From the IMG/VR virus record IMGVR_UViG_3300012929_000015, positions 1 through 41,289 of that record: a stretch of DNA of 41,289 nucleotides. One strand, given 5' to 3'. The notes under the pieces are model-generated. The model saw only the letters and a list, made by a program, of their open reading frames with translations. It made no database searches and was not told where the DNA came from. Below, in pieces: positions 1 through 8,536 of the stretch (position 1 is the stretch's first letter; each line of letters starts with the position of its first letter). Both the position numbers and the translations under genes were made by a program. The stretch comes from a virus.

Positions 1-123
1 AGAAAAAGAAGTAAGGCAACAGGAAATGAATCGAAAGATTCTTGTGGCTATGGAGGATCTAAATAAAGCTGAAATTAAAGGTTTCATCGTCGCCCGCGAC
101 CAAGCGGCGGGGATTGCAGATGG
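1..123. repeat. terminal direct repeat (left copy), circle overlap
   Basis: The first 123 bases are identical to 41167-41289. The gene open at the right edge continues in the same frame at the left edge, so this reads as the overlap left by assembling a circular or circularly permuted molecule, not as two biological copies. Removing one copy gives a unit of about 41,166 bp. Confidence 0.95.
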
Positions 124-211
124 TTATGCCCAGTTTAGATATTCGGCTGACACAATGGTCGAAGCTGAGAATATGGCAAGAGAAATTCGCGCCATGGAAC
201 TCCCCAAATGA
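1..211 (+). CDS. hypothetical protein, 3' part of junction-spanning gene
   Basis: This is the end of the gene that begins at 41030; joined across the circle it encodes about 115 aa. The first in-window ATG (26) is internal. The visible part contains the segment VARDQAAGIA and ends with IRAMELPK, both shared with the next gene (208-561), so the two are tandem paralogues. The stop overlaps the next ATG as ATGA. Function unknown. Confidence 0.85.
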   Translation, partial: EKEVRQQEMNRKILVAMEDLNKAEIKGFIVARDQAAGIADGYAQFRYSADTMVEAENMAREIRAMELPK

Positions 212-561
212 CCCCAACTGAACGTGCTGAGAAGATTGCTTTTCAATTTAGCGGAAGAGATTTTAAAGTTATGGACGAAGGTCGAATTCGGGAGTTATTG
301 ATAGATAAGATCGCTTTCCAAATAGCCGAAGCGGAGCGGGAGGCTGTTAAAAAATGGTTTGGGAAAACAGCAGACGCCTGGCCTGATTTTTGTTTTGGGT
401 TTGACAAAGGTTTCACAGCCGCCCGCGACCAAGCTGCGGGGATCGCGGAGATAAGTTATTCGTGCCCGGATAAGCCGGAGATTTGCAATGACCATTGTTG
501 TTTGGAAGGTGCCGGAGATGAGATCGCCAAACACATCCGCGCCATGGAGCCGCCCAAATGA
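208..561 (+). CDS. hypothetical protein, paralogue of the junction-spanning gene
   Basis: 117 aa. It starts MTPTERAEKI like the upstream paralogue, has a variable middle, then the shared segment AARDQAAGIA and the shared ending IRAMEPPK. The ATGA overlaps on both sides suggest translational coupling in the early rightward operon. The conserved ends and divergent middle suggest duplication followed by exchange or rapid divergence of the centre. No function is recognised. Confidence 0.85.
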   Translation: MTPTERAEKIAFQFSGRDFKVMDEGRIRELLIDKIAFQIAEAEREAVKKWFGKTADAWPDFCFGFDKGFTAARDQAAGIAEISYSCPDKPEICNDHCCLEGAGDEIAKHIRAMEPPK

Positions 562-692
562 AATGCTCTTATGATCCAGAAATTTTAAAAGGGCAACCGA
601 TTGGGATGTTTCACTGTCCGGAATGCGGTGAAATGGTTGTGGCCGGAATGCCCCATCCTGACTATGATCTGGAGCCGCCGAAGTCCCATTAA
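558..692 (+). CDS. small phage protein with CPxCG motif
   Basis: 44 aa, starting at the ATG that overlaps the preceding stop (ATGA). It contains HCPECGEMVVAG followed by PHPDYD, a combination I recall from short conserved phage proteins of unknown role. A single CxxC pair plus nearby His could bind one metal, probably in a dimer. Confidence 0.8.
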   Translation: MKCSYDPEILKGQPIGMFHCPECGEMVVAGMPHPDYDLEPPKSH

Positions 693-696
693 ATTT

Positions 697-1038
697 ATGA
701 CTGACCAAGAAATCAACGAAGCCGTCGCGCGGAAACTGGGATGGACTAAGAAATCTTTTGAAGGGCGCAAAGGATTTTGGTTTAAGCCGAATTACAATTT
801 ACCAAACAATATTCCCTACTACTGTAATTCCATCGAGGCGGCGTGGGAGGTTGTGGAATGGATTAGAATTAATTTTCCTGAAGAAATATTGCGTCTTGAA
901 TGCGTTGGCAATGAATGGGAATTTGGACCAACAATGATGTGTGGCGATGAAGAGTTTATATCAGATACAACAAATGGAAGAGCCGACACCGCTCCCATGG
1001 CCATCTGCTTGGCGTTTTTAAAATTGGAGGATAAATGA
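697..1038 (+). CDS. phage ABA-sandwich-like protein
   Basis: 113 aa. The longer open frame begins at 601, but its first part is a shadow of the 558-692 gene; the ATG at 697 begins MTDQEINEAVARKLGW, typical of small phage proteins of this type. It carries the SIEAAWEVVE helix and the ending APMAICLAFLKLE, both recalled from the phage ABA-sandwich family. Role unknown. The stop overlaps the next gene's start. Confidence 0.75.
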   Translation: MTDQEINEAVARKLGWTKKSFEGRKGFWFKPNYNLPNNIPYYCNSIEAAWEVVEWIRINFPEEILRLECVGNEWEFGPTMMCGDEEFISDTTNGRADTAPMAICLAFLKLEDK

Positions 1039-1268
1039 AATGTAAGCACCCAGGACATTGCAAAAAGCATCCTGTTCCTTGCTGTGACCAATGTGGAGTT
1101 CCGATGTCGGAGATAATTACAGCGCGAGCATTACATTCTTCTGATGATGATGATGATGATTGCTCCTACTGCGGCCATGGTCTTTCTCGTCATATACATT
1201 CATCTGGATTTTTCGGATTAATAAGATATCGTGGATGTACGGTATCCTTTTGCGGATGTGATGCATAA
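1035..1268 (+). CDS. Cys/His-rich small protein with Asp run
   Basis: 77 aa with about ten cysteines and several His. CKHPGHCKKH and CCDQCG lie near the N-terminus and CSYCGHGLSRH in the middle, which looks like two zinc-binding knuckles. A run of six Asp codons (GAT repeat, about 1142-1160) separates them. The start overlaps the preceding stop as ATGA. Function unknown. Confidence 0.7.
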   Translation: MKCKHPGHCKKHPVPCCDQCGVPMSEIITARALHSSDDDDDDCSYCGHGLSRHIHSSGFFGLIRYRGCTVSFCGCDA

Positions 1269-1313
1269 ATTTGGCCTTGCCCGTAAAGTCGCGTTAGATC
1301 CGGGATCGTTACA

Positions 1314-1421
1314 ATGAGGCTCTGCCAGGCGCTCGTAACGTCTGCGGTGAAATCAGGATTCAAGCTGGCATTGTGGCAGAACAGCCAGATTTTCCTGAAC
1401 CAAGGCCAAGTGAATGTTTAA
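1314..1421 (+). CDS. possible 35-aa protein
   Basis: A short open frame beginning MRLCQALVTSAV. It overlaps by ATGA an 18-codon frame at 1261-1317 (MHKFGLARKV) and its stop overlaps the start of the 1414 frame. The unbroken chain of overlaps is the only support; the protein is not recognised and there is no clear ribosome binding site. Confidence 0.3.
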   Translation: MRLCQALVTSAVKSGFKLALWQNSQIFLNQGQVNV

Positions 1422-1560
1422 CGTCCAGGTTTCCATGGATCAACACATAAGAGCTTTTGAGTGGCTGGAAGATCGTTTCGGAAATACACTTTTTCTTTTT
1501 GGTATAGATGAAGGTTCATGCATGATTGAGCAGGTAACAGCCCAAAAGGAAATTCTATGA
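1414..1560 (+). CDS. small hypothetical protein (48 aa)
   Basis: Begins MFNVQVSMDQHIRAFEWLED and ends with TGA overlapping the next ATG (ATGA at 1557). The sequence is protein-like (amphipathic helix, then FLFGIDEG) and fills the gap between the 1035 and 1557 genes. Start could instead be the internal ATG of SMDQH. Function unknown. Confidence 0.55.
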   Translation: MFNVQVSMDQHIRAFEWLEDRFGNTLFLFGIDEGSCMIEQVTAQKEIL

Positions 1561-1790
1561 CGCCAGAAGACGCCATCAAACTTTTAGAAAATATAAAATC
1601 CTATATAAATCATTTTCGTAGAGAAGAAATATCTAAGATCCAAGGCGCTATCTGGGAATGGAAATCTTTTTTCCCGATAGTTTCCGAAATTGAAGCGCAT
1701 CCTGTTTTGGATAAATCAACTGTGATGGAAAGAATAGCTGTAAAGGTTAATAAATCCGCTGCCAAAAAGAAAAAATCCAAGAAAAAGTAA
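1557..1790 (+). CDS. small basic protein, Lys-rich tail
   Basis: 77 aa: a helical N-terminal part beginning MTPEDAIKLLENIK and a C-terminal tail of about 12 mostly Lys/Ser residues, suggesting nucleic-acid contact. It is the last gene before the late promoter, and its TAA stop lies inside the operator palindrome at 1789-1801. Function unknown. Confidence 0.65.
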   Translation: MTPEDAIKLLENIKSYINHFRREEISKIQGAIWEWKSFFPIVSEIEAHPVLDKSTVMERIAVKVNKSAAKKKKSKKK

Positions 1791-1801
1791 GTGCAGCACT
1801 T
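1789..1801. promoter_or_regulatory. operator palindrome O1 (AAGTG-CAG-CACTT)
   Basis: Perfect 5+5 palindrome with a 3-bp centre. It overlaps the first bases of the predicted -35 box (TTGACG, 1800-1805) of the late promoter. The same pattern occurs at five other sites in the window, four of them at predicted promoters. Confidence 0.65.
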
Positions 1802-1828
1802 GACGAAATAGCCAATCTGATATAGAGT
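1800..1828 (+). promoter_or_regulatory. predicted late promoter (sigma70-like)
   Basis: TTGACG, a 17-bp spacer, then TAGAGT; a shifted alternative -10 is TATAGA at 1821-1826. It lies upstream of the terminase and all structural genes in a 166-bp gap without a gene, and the -35 overlaps operator O1, so a repressor bound there would block polymerase. Confidence 0.5.
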
Positions 1829-1956
1829 TGTTGCGTTGCAGGGAGCCAAGCTCACGATTCCATGGGCTGCCCCCTGCTTTTTATTTGTCCCATTTTGCTT
1901 GCACTCCCTGCGAGCGATTCCCCCTTGTCCCTTCCGGGCACCGGGGACTTTTTTTT

Positions 1957-2493
1957 ATGAGCGATTATCCGGACGCTCACGAAGTCAAAGCTCTTGCCCG
2001 CCAAGAAGGCAATCCCGTCCTCGTTGTTGGGAACCGCGTCTATGATGCTTCCCAGCTCATCCCCGATGTTGTGCATTTCACCCGCCAGCAATATTTATTC
2101 CTCGTCAACTACCGGCTTGGCGTTGCGCTGAAAGACGCAGCCGCCAAGGCCGGCATGGAAGAAGAGCAGGCCGAAAAGTTTCTGGAACGCCCCAAGACGA
2201 TCTCTTGGCTTAAAGACCGGGCGATGAAATCTCATATCCGTCAAGAATGGCATGAGTCTGATCTGTGGTGGCAGATAGGTCATGAATGCCTGGAAGGCAC
2301 GCGGCATTTATCAAAAGATCAGCAGGTGGTTTACCTGGAATTCGGGAAAAGGGTTTGTCCGGAACAAAAAGCGCAGATTGAAAGCCAAAAGGGAGTCACG
2401 ATTAACTTCAATTTTGGGCCGGAGGCTGTTCAGGAAGCCTTCCGGCGGCAGGCGGCGATTGAAACCGAGATTGCTAAGGGAGAAGCAGCGTGA
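1957..2493 (+). CDS. terminase small subunit-like protein
   Basis: 178 aa, starting at MSDYPDAHEVKAL; the open frame extends upstream to 1828, but that part is low-complexity and lacks a ribosome site. An HTH-like helical stretch occurs around residues 45-80 (FLVNYRLGVALKDAAAKAG), followed by charged helices and a short C-terminal tail (TINFNFGPEAVQEAFRR) of the sort that contacts the large subunit. Position immediately before the large terminase supports a DNA-recognition role in packaging. The identification rests mainly on context. Confidence 0.6.
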   Translation: MSDYPDAHEVKALARQEGNPVLVVGNRVYDASQLIPDVVHFTRQQYLFLVNYRLGVALKDAAAKAGMEEEQAEKFLERPKTISWLKDRAMKSHIRQEWHESDLWWQIGHECLEGTRHLSKDQQVVYLEFGKRVCPEQKAQIESQKGVTINFNFGPEAVQEAFRRQAAIETEIAKGEAA

Positions 2494-2627
2494 CGATCCC
2501 TGTTGTTTGTTCCATTTGCAGTCACATGGCGCATATGCGGCGCCTAGAGTTTGCCTGGGCCACGATTTGCGACATATGCCATACAGCCGAGATCAAATAC
2601 GACGATATCAAGCTGGGGAAAAATTGA
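2490..2627 (+). CDS. zinc-knuckle microprotein
   Basis: 45 aa starting with GTG that overlaps the terminase small subunit stop (GTGA), ending where the next ATG begins (TGATG). Two knuckles are visible: CSICSHM at residues 7-13 and CDICH at 27-31, a four-Cys zinc ribbon plus His. A larger frame covering this interval is a shadow. Role unknown; a similar microprotein sits at 16503. Confidence 0.7.
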   Translation: MTIPVVCSICSHMAHMRRLEFAWATICDICHTAEIKYDDIKLGKN

Positions 2628-3121
2628 TGGCGATGCCTGACTCGGATCGAATTGCCAAGATTTTGGCTAAAGTTCCTGGCCGGCACGCTCCCGCCTATGA
2701 ACCGGGCCTAGAATCTCCTACCGGGCAGCGCATTTTGCAAAATCTCGCCGTTGCAGCCGGTGGATATGGCATGGGAAATCTAGGCGGCTCGATTGCAACC
2801 GCTTTAGCGCAAAAAGCGGCGCCTGCCCTTGGCGCGTTGGGCGAAGCGGGAGCTGTTTTTCCGGAAGGAACCCCGCCTTCGCAGCTCCCAGAGATCCCAT
2901 CCGGCGCCAAAACAGGTGATCCTCACGCTCTTTTTGCCTACCAACAAAAACTCGGCCCGGAATTCCCGGCGGAAGATTATTACAACCTCTTCGGAGATAA
3001 AGATGCGCTCTTAAAGATGACGGAAGGCAACCATGGGTTTGGCAGTAGCGTAACGGCAGATACGGTTAAGAAATATGGCATTCCCATCATCGGCAAACAA
3101 GCCCAGAGGGTTTTTCATTGA
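2627..3121 (+). CDS. hypothetical protein between terminase subunits
   Basis: 164 aa starting MAMPDSDRIAKILAKV at the ATG overlapping the preceding stop. Residues 45-75 are Ala/Gly-rich and mildly hydrophobic; the rest contains several Pro-rich turns and acidic residues. It ends immediately before the large terminase (TTG start). No family recognised; it could be a virion component or a terminase accessory protein. Confidence 0.65.
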   Translation: MAMPDSDRIAKILAKVPGRHAPAYEPGLESPTGQRILQNLAVAAGGYGMGNLGGSIATALAQKAAPALGALGEAGAVFPEGTPPSQLPEIPSGAKTGDPHALFAYQQKLGPEFPAEDYYNLFGDKDALLKMTEGNHGFGSSVTADTVKKYGIPIIGKQAQRVFH

Positions 3122-4602
3122 GCGTATCCGACATCATCTCCGATAAAGAAGTAAAAGAGGCTTGCAAAAAGTCCCTCCATTTTCTTTGCACGCAGTTTTT
3201 AAAGTACCAAGACTGGGATTTAGTCCACGATGACACCGAAAAATTCCTCGCACGCCCTTCCATGAAAAAAGCCCTTCTTCTTCCCCGCGATCACCTGAAA
3301 ACGAGCATGGTTACGATTGGCAAGTCCATTCAATACATCTTGAACAACCCAAACATTCGGATCTTGATCGCTAATCAGATTTGGGATTTCTCGCGCAAGA
3401 TTCTCTCTGAAATTAAGGGTCATTTTGAAGATAAATCAGATTTGCCGAAACTTTTCGGCAATTTCATCTCCAATCATTGGACGGCAGATTCCGTCATCAT
3501 CAAACAGCGGACGAGATCCCTAAAAGAGCCCACAATCATGACTACCGGCGTTGAAGCTGAAAATACCGGCGGCCATTACGACATTATTTTTCTAGACGAT
3601 TTGATGGGCCACCAGAATTGCCAAACTCCCGAGCAGCGCGAGAAGGCTAAGCGTTTTCGCCGGTCGATGATTGCGCTTTTGGAACCAGGGGGTCAGATCA
3701 TTGATATCGGTACGCGCTGGCATAACGACGATACGTTCTCGGAGATATTCGAGAAGGAAATGGACTATTACGACGTGATGGTGCGGCAGATTGTGGAAAA
3801 TGGGAAGCTCATCTTTCCAAAAAAATTTAACAAACAGTTTGATCCGGTGAAAAAAAATTGGATGCATGTGGATTATCCTTGTCTTGATTATGTGACGCAC
3901 TTAAAGAAGTCCATGACCACGGCAGAATTTTCCGCGCAGTACATGAATCAGCCGGTAGACGAAGAAAACCAGTTATTTAAGCCCGGCTATTTTAAAACAT
4001 ATGATCACCGTCCGGAACGTCTTTTTGTGTCAATGACAATTGACCCGGCTATCTCGCAGAAGAATGCCGCTGACTATTTTGCCATCAATGTCTCGGGAAT
4101 GGACGAGAACTACCGGATCTATGTGCTAGACACCATCAAAGGCCATTGGCGCGTCTCAGAATCAATCGACAACATTTTCACCACCTATCAAAAGTGGCAT
4201 CCGTCGGTGATTGGCCTGGAAACGGTAGCTTATCAAAAAGCCTTAAAGTCCTGGCTTGAAGAGAAGATGCGGGAACATGGAATATTTTTTCCCATCACTG
4301 AGCTGCGGCGCTCGACAAACCAAACCAAAGAATTCCGCATCGAAGCGCTTGAACCTTTTTACCGCGACGGCATGATCTATCACGCCCCGTGGATGAAATC
4401 CCTAGAAGAAGAACTGCTTCAGTTTCCAAAAGGCAAGCACGATGATGAAATTGACGCGCTGGCTTCTCAGCTTGAATTGTTGATGCCGGGGGATTCTCAG
4501 GCGGCAGATGGCGTTCCGGTGGGGTCTTGGGAAGAAGCCTATCAGAATGCCAGAAAATCTAACCAACCCTGGCGCGACTTTTTCCATGAAACGTTGTCTT
4601 AA
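3118..4602 (+). CDS. terL: terminase large subunit
   Basis: 494 aa, TTG start overlapping the preceding TGA. It is the ATPase-nuclease that drives DNA into the prohead. A Walker A-like segment PRDHLKTS lies at about residues 56-63 and a Walker B segment IIFLDDL near 155-161. The C-terminal RNase H-like nuclease shows the three acidic positions expected: D in MTIDPAIS (about 309), E in GLETVAYQK (about 368) and HDDEIDAL (about 442-446). Length fits the family. Headful (pac) packaging is likely given the circularly permuted assembly, but that is inference. Confidence 0.9.
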   Translation: MSVSDIISDKEVKEACKKSLHFLCTQFLKYQDWDLVHDDTEKFLARPSMKKALLLPRDHLKTSMVTIGKSIQYILNNPNIRILIANQIWDFSRKILSEIKGHFEDKSDLPKLFGNFISNHWTADSVIIKQRTRSLKEPTIMTTGVEAENTGGHYDIIFLDDLMGHQNCQTPEQREKAKRFRRSMIALLEPGGQIIDIGTRWHNDDTFSEIFEKEMDYYDVMVRQIVENGKLIFPKKFNKQFDPVKKNWMHVDYPCLDYVTHLKKSMTTAEFSAQYMNQPVDEENQLFKPGYFKTYDHRPERLFVSMTIDPAISQKNAADYFAINVSGMDENYRIYVLDTIKGHWRVSESIDNIFTTYQKWHPSVIGLETVAYQKALKSWLEEKMREHGIFFPITELRRSTNQTKEFRIEALEPFYRDGMIYHAPWMKSLEEELLQFPKGKHDDEIDALASQLELLMPGDSQAADGVPVGSWEEAYQNARKSNQPWRDFFHETLS

Positions 4603-4603
4603 T

Positions 4604-4750
4604 ATGAGCAAAACGAAAATGTATGAACTGAAATTTTACACAACGCCAAAAGGGCTCAAGCAAAAGAAAACCCTTGAAGTGTTTTGGTGCCAAACACATA
4701 AGACGATCCATTCTTTTCGCATTATAAAAACAGAGAGAGACAATGGTTGA
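4604..4750 (+). CDS. small basic hypothetical protein
   Basis: 48 aa starting MSKTKMYELKFYTT two bases after the terL stop, rich in Lys and with one Cys-x2-His-like patch (WCQTHKTIH). It overlaps the next gene by 8 bp. Not recognised; probably a packaging- or head-region accessory. Confidence 0.6.
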   Translation: MSKTKMYELKFYTTPKGLKQKKTLEVFWCQTHKTIHSFRIIKTERDNG

Positions 4751-5102
4751 AACAATTTATGTCCCAGAGAAAGAATTTGTTCATTACGACAAATATAGTC
4801 TGCCAACAATGAGATTTACCGATACGAGATTAGCTGACAAGGGAATTTACAATTTAAAGTTCAAGGCATATTCTATTGTCGGGAATGGTATTTCTAAAAC
4901 AATTTTTCCTCGTGAAGCAGAGAAAGAAGCATGGGAATTATTGCAAGGAATTTCTGTTGATATGCCCCCCAATGAATTTCAAGCTTCATATGCTCGAAGT
5001 TGGATAATTCAAAAGATTCACTATCAGCATTGGACTGCTAATGCCAATGAAACATACGAACAAATGGTAGGCGATGAGTGCTATGAAGGGATCAATGGCT
5101 GA
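4743..5102 (+). CDS. hypothetical protein upstream of portal
   Basis: 119 aa beginning MVETIYVPEKEFVHYDK. It appears soluble with a mixed alpha/beta composition and ends ECYEGING, overlapping the start region of the portal gene. Coupled by overlap with its neighbours, so co-transcribed with packaging genes. No function can be assigned. Confidence 0.65.
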   Translation: MVETIYVPEKEFVHYDKYSLPTMRFTDTRLADKGIYNLKFKAYSIVGNGISKTIFPREAEKEAWELLQGISVDMPPNEFQASYARSWIIQKIHYQHWTANANETYEQMVGDECYEGING

Positions 5103-6912
5103 AACAGCAGATCTATCGAAGCTTAAAGAACCGCAGCAGGTGGCGCGCTGGCATGACCGCATTGCTGTGTCTAAGCGTATGCGCGATACCGAAGCCGATA
5201 AAAACCATTGGAACGAATTTATTCGGGAATTGAAGGGCCAGTACGACGTGGTTCTAGGAAATGCCTATGTACCCCCCATCGGAGAAATCTTCGCCTATAA
5301 AGATGCGGCGGTTTCCAATCTTTATTATAAAGACCCCTTTATAGCGGTTAACCCGATGAAGGATGCCACGATCCTTTCCGCTTACATTCTTGAGGCCGGC
5401 GTAAACCATCTCTGGGGCGAGCTGGATTTAAAATCCGATATTGAGCTGGAATTGACTGATGCCATTTTGGTTGGTCATGCCTGGAACAAAGTAGGTTCTA
5501 ACGCCAAGACAGCCGGAACCGGCGAAGAGATGCGCCTTGTGGAAGATTCGATTTTTGCTAACCGCGTGTCTTGGCAGGATATGTTTATGAACGTTGGTTG
5601 TAAACGCCCGACGCGAGACAATATCTGGATTGCTCAGCGTATTTATAAACCGACTGAAGACATGAAGAAAGATTACGGAAAGGTGGCAGCCAAGTTAAAT
5701 GGCATGAGCTACCCATCCATCGACGTGAAGTACATGAAAAATGTTCTTTACAAAGAGGACTTCAATTATTCGGCCATGTACGAAATCTGGGATCAGCGTG
5801 AGCGCATGATCTATACGATTGCCGACGAACTTACTGACAAGTATCTGGAAGATCCGAAGCCCTGGCCAGACCATGTGAAAGATTTAAAACATGTTTTTCA
5901 GTTTCTGAGCTTCCATGAAATTCCAGACGAGCCCTATCCCCAATCCGACATTGCTCCTTGGGAGCCGCAGGTAAAAGAGAAGATCAAGGTTTTTACCATG
6001 ATGCTTAATCACATTAAGCGCTGGAACAGGCAGATGGTGATCAAGAAAAATACCATGACTTCCTCAGAGCTAGACAAATTTGAAAAAGGGATTGATGGTT
6101 CTATATTGATGGCTTCAACCAATGGTGATATTCAGTCCGCATTCAAGGCCCTCGACTTTGGTTCTCTTCCTCCGGACATCTATGCGATTCTGGATCGTTT
6201 GGATGCGGTGATCCGAAAAGTCAATGGGCAGCCGGAGTTTTTCCAGGGCGGCATTACAAAGACATCTACGCGCACGGAAGGCGAGCTTCAGATGGTGTCT
6301 AAGGGCGCCGATGCACGGATTGATCGCAAACAAAACCGGATTGAGATTCACTGTTCCAATATTGCAAAGGGACTCATTGCCCAGATGAAAGCAAACTTCA
6401 ATGTGCCCTATATGGCCAAAATCACTGGCAAGGAACCCCAGGAAATCATTCAGGCCTTTATTAATCAAGGCAAATACAATCCGGCGTCACAAACGATCAC
6501 ATTTACTTCTGAAGACATCAAGGGTGAGTATGACGTGGGTGTAAAGGCGGGTTCCACATTGCCGCTCGATAAACAATCACGGGATGCTACTTTGAACAAA
6601 GTTTACCAGATGTCCGTTCCGTTGGCTGCCGCCCCATCCATCCCTCCATTCATTGCTGAAATTGTCAAGGAACTTTTAAAGGATTATGAGATTAAGGGAT
6701 TAGAGGTGGCGTTCAGGCAACAGGAGCAGGAAGCGCAGCAGAAACAGCAAATGCAGGCGCAGCAGGCCGGGATTGAAGATCAAAAAGTGCAGGCGGAAAC
6801 GGCTAAGCGCAGCGCGCAGGCGCAGAATGTCCAGGTGGACACATTGATCAAAGGGATACAGGCGCAAGGCAAGGCGACTGGAATTTTAAAGCCAGAGGAA
6901 AGTCTCACATGA
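5095..6912 (+). CDS. portal protein
   Basis: About 605 aa from MAETADLSKLKE (alternative in-frame ATGs at 5074 and 5086). Order after terL and before scaffold and capsid, and length, fit a podovirus-type portal, the dodecameric ring through which DNA is packaged. The N-terminal part carries KKNTMTSSE-like and EGELQMVSKG segments often seen in portals with long helical clips. The last 80 residues are extremely Gln/Ala-rich (QQEQEAQQKQQMQAQQAG) and predicted helical, like the barrel that extends into the capsid in P22-type portals. Stop overlaps the next start. Confidence 0.8.
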   Translation: MAETADLSKLKEPQQVARWHDRIAVSKRMRDTEADKNHWNEFIRELKGQYDVVLGNAYVPPIGEIFAYKDAAVSNLYYKDPFIAVNPMKDATILSAYILEAGVNHLWGELDLKSDIELELTDAILVGHAWNKVGSNAKTAGTGEEMRLVEDSIFANRVSWQDMFMNVGCKRPTRDNIWIAQRIYKPTEDMKKDYGKVAAKLNGMSYPSIDVKYMKNVLYKEDFNYSAMYEIWDQRERMIYTIADELTDKYLEDPKPWPDHVKDLKHVFQFLSFHEIPDEPYPQSDIAPWEPQVKEKIKVFTMMLNHIKRWNRQMVIKKNTMTSSELDKFEKGIDGSILMASTNGDIQSAFKALDFGSLPPDIYAILDRLDAVIRKVNGQPEFFQGGITKTSTRTEGELQMVSKGADARIDRKQNRIEIHCSNIAKGLIAQMKANFNVPYMAKITGKEPQEIIQAFINQGKYNPASQTITFTSEDIKGEYDVGVKAGSTLPLDKQSRDATLNKVYQMSVPLAAAPSIPPFIAEIVKELLKDYEIKGLEVAFRQQEQEAQQKQQMQAQQAGIEDQKVQAETAKRSAQAQNVQVDTLIKGIQAQGKATGILKPEESLT

Positions 6913-7268
6913 TTTGCGGCGTCTGCAACGATCAATTTGCCAGTTCTGTTAAATCGGTTTGCGAAAAAGGCCAAATGATTGATTTGGGCTGCGATCGCTG
7001 TATGGGTATACAGCCAACGATTCATGACGTTTTTTTTAAGCAGCCTTATAAAAGTGAAGCGCTTGATGTGGAATTTACCAGTAAAGCCCAAAAGGCCGCC
7101 TATTTAAAAGCCAATGGTTTAAGTGAGGCTGGGGATATGAAGTTGGGGCAAAAGAGCTGGATTGAGGGAACAAGAGAATATCGCAAAAGGAATTTTGAAG
7201 ATGCGCGCCCCGCTATCCGCGAAAATTACAAGCGGTACCTGGACAATGTTCGGAGGAAACGCTCATGA
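6909..7268 (+). CDS. hypothetical protein with CxxC pairs
   Basis: 119 aa starting MICGVCNDQF by ATGA overlap with the portal. CGVC near the N-terminus and CDRC around residue 34 could form a zinc ribbon; the C-terminal half is highly charged and helical (KRNFEDARPAIRENYKRYL). Role unknown; located among head genes. Confidence 0.65.
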   Translation: MICGVCNDQFASSVKSVCEKGQMIDLGCDRCMGIQPTIHDVFFKQPYKSEALDVEFTSKAQKAAYLKANGLSEAGDMKLGQKSWIEGTREYRKRNFEDARPAIRENYKRYLDNVRRKRS

Positions 7269-7600
7269 AAAATGAAAATATGCCATTGATTCAGGCGCTA
7301 AAAGGCAAAGCCAGACCAAAACCTCCGACTACCTTTGACAAGTTCCAGCCGCCTCGCACATTCCAAATTCATCATGGGGAAGTGCCGGGGTTGCCGGGCA
7401 GGCCTGTAGGAGAGCGGATCTCGGTGCGCGTGCATGGAAAGATCCATTCGCAGAGCGCCGATGGCCATGCGATTGTGCATGTCGACCGGGTAGACGCTAA
7501 ACCGGACAGCAATGAGCGTACCAAGGAAAATTATCCCGATTTGAAAGCCAATTCAAAGTCTGGGGCCGTGAACGTCCAGACGCAGGAAAGTCATTCGTAA
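7265..7600 (+). CDS. hypothetical protein, disordered
   Basis: 111 aa with few bulky hydrophobics and many Pro, Lys, Asp and Asn, so probably mostly unstructured apart from a central stretch (GERISVRVHGKIHSQSADGH) that looks like beta strands. ATGA overlap with the preceding gene. No family recognised. Confidence 0.6.
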   Translation: MKNENMPLIQALKGKARPKPPTTFDKFQPPRTFQIHHGEVPGLPGRPVGERISVRVHGKIHSQSADGHAIVHVDRVDAKPDSNERTKENYPDLKANSKSGAVNVQTQESHS

Positions 7601-7612
7601 AGGAGAACCATT

Positions 7613-8509
7613 ATGCTCGAAACCGCAGTAGCAAGCCCGACCCCTGAAGCGCCAGCGGCGACCCCTGCTTCGCAGGAACCCGTTTCGGACTCTTCAGGAA
7701 CGGCTCCAGCTACCGGAGGCGAAGCCACAGAGACGGCACCTTCCGGAGAAAGCTTTTATAGCGGCGATGTCAATAGTCTCTCGCCTGAACTTAAGCAGGT
7801 GTATGAAAACATGCTTAAGGATTACAAAAGTAAAACGCAGGCCATTGCAGAAACCAGGAAGAAAGCTGAAGCGTTTGATCAAGTCCGTTCCCGGTCAGAT
7901 TTTAATGATTGGTGGACTGGCGCGACCCGGCAGCAGAAAGCGGACTTCAAGGAGCAGAAAGCGGAAGCGGAGCAAACCCTTGGGCAGAAGATATCGGATG
8001 ATGAGTTCAGTACGGCTTTTCAGACGAAGGATGGATTCTTAAATCTTCTGGCTAAAGTGGCGGACGATCGCCGGTCAAAGGATCAATCGAAAATTGAGAA
8101 GCTTGAACAGCAACTTTCCGTTCAGGCGGCTTCTAATTTCGTAGATTCCTTTGCCACAGAACAGGGCCAGGATGGCAAGGCCATGCGGCCTGACTTCTAC
8201 AAGTTGGATGAAGATCAGCTTATCACGGGATTTTTGTCGGTCAATCCTCCGGATCAAAAAACTCCGGAGGCTTATCGGCAAAGACTCAATGAGGCTTATG
8301 GCTGGGCTAAAGCGGTTTCGAGCAAGTATTACGAAGCCGGCAAAGCTGAAGCATTAAAGATCATCCAGCAAAAAGCGGCGGCCTCTTCGCAACCTCCGAC
8401 CAATTCTGTGAAGGGCGCTTGGACAGGCCCAGATCCTAAGAAGATTACTCCTGGCGAAGCCTTGCAAATGGCTAAAAAGGGACAGCGTATCCCACAGGTC
8501 TATGATTAA
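7613..8509 (+). CDS. scaffolding protein
   Basis: 298 aa with a strong Shine-Dalgarno (AAAGGAG) before the ATG. The N-terminus is a Pro/Ala/Thr/Ser-rich acidic disordered segment, followed by long charged helices with heptad character (KTQAIAETRKKAEAF, KIEKLEQQLSVQ) and a basic C-terminal helix (KKGQRIPQVYD). This profile and the position between portal and capsid are those of internal scaffolds that guide coat assembly and leave the head; P22 scaffold is about 303 aa. Confidence 0.8.
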   Translation: MLETAVASPTPEAPAATPASQEPVSDSSGTAPATGGEATETAPSGESFYSGDVNSLSPELKQVYENMLKDYKSKTQAIAETRKKAEAFDQVRSRSDFNDWWTGATRQQKADFKEQKAEAEQTLGQKISDDEFSTAFQTKDGFLNLLAKVADDRRSKDQSKIEKLEQQLSVQAASNFVDSFATEQGQDGKAMRPDFYKLDEDQLITGFLSVNPPDQKTPEAYRQRLNEAYGWAKAVSSKYYEAGKAEALKIIQQKAAASSQPPTNSVKGAWTGPDPKKITPGEALQMAKKGQRIPQVYD

Positions 8510-8536
8510 AGGCGCAAGCCTTTCAGGAGAACTTAG

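Noticed and set aside
601-696. Upstream extension of the ABA-sandwich-like gene
   Set aside because: It is a shadow of the 558-692 gene; the start at 697 fits the family N-terminus.
1142-1160. GAT trinucleotide repeat
   Set aside because: It simply encodes an Asp run; no sign of phase-variable control.
1828-1956. Upstream extension of the small terminase frame
   Set aside because: Low-complexity Phe/Pro/Cys-rich translation over the promoter leader; the MSDYPD start is better.
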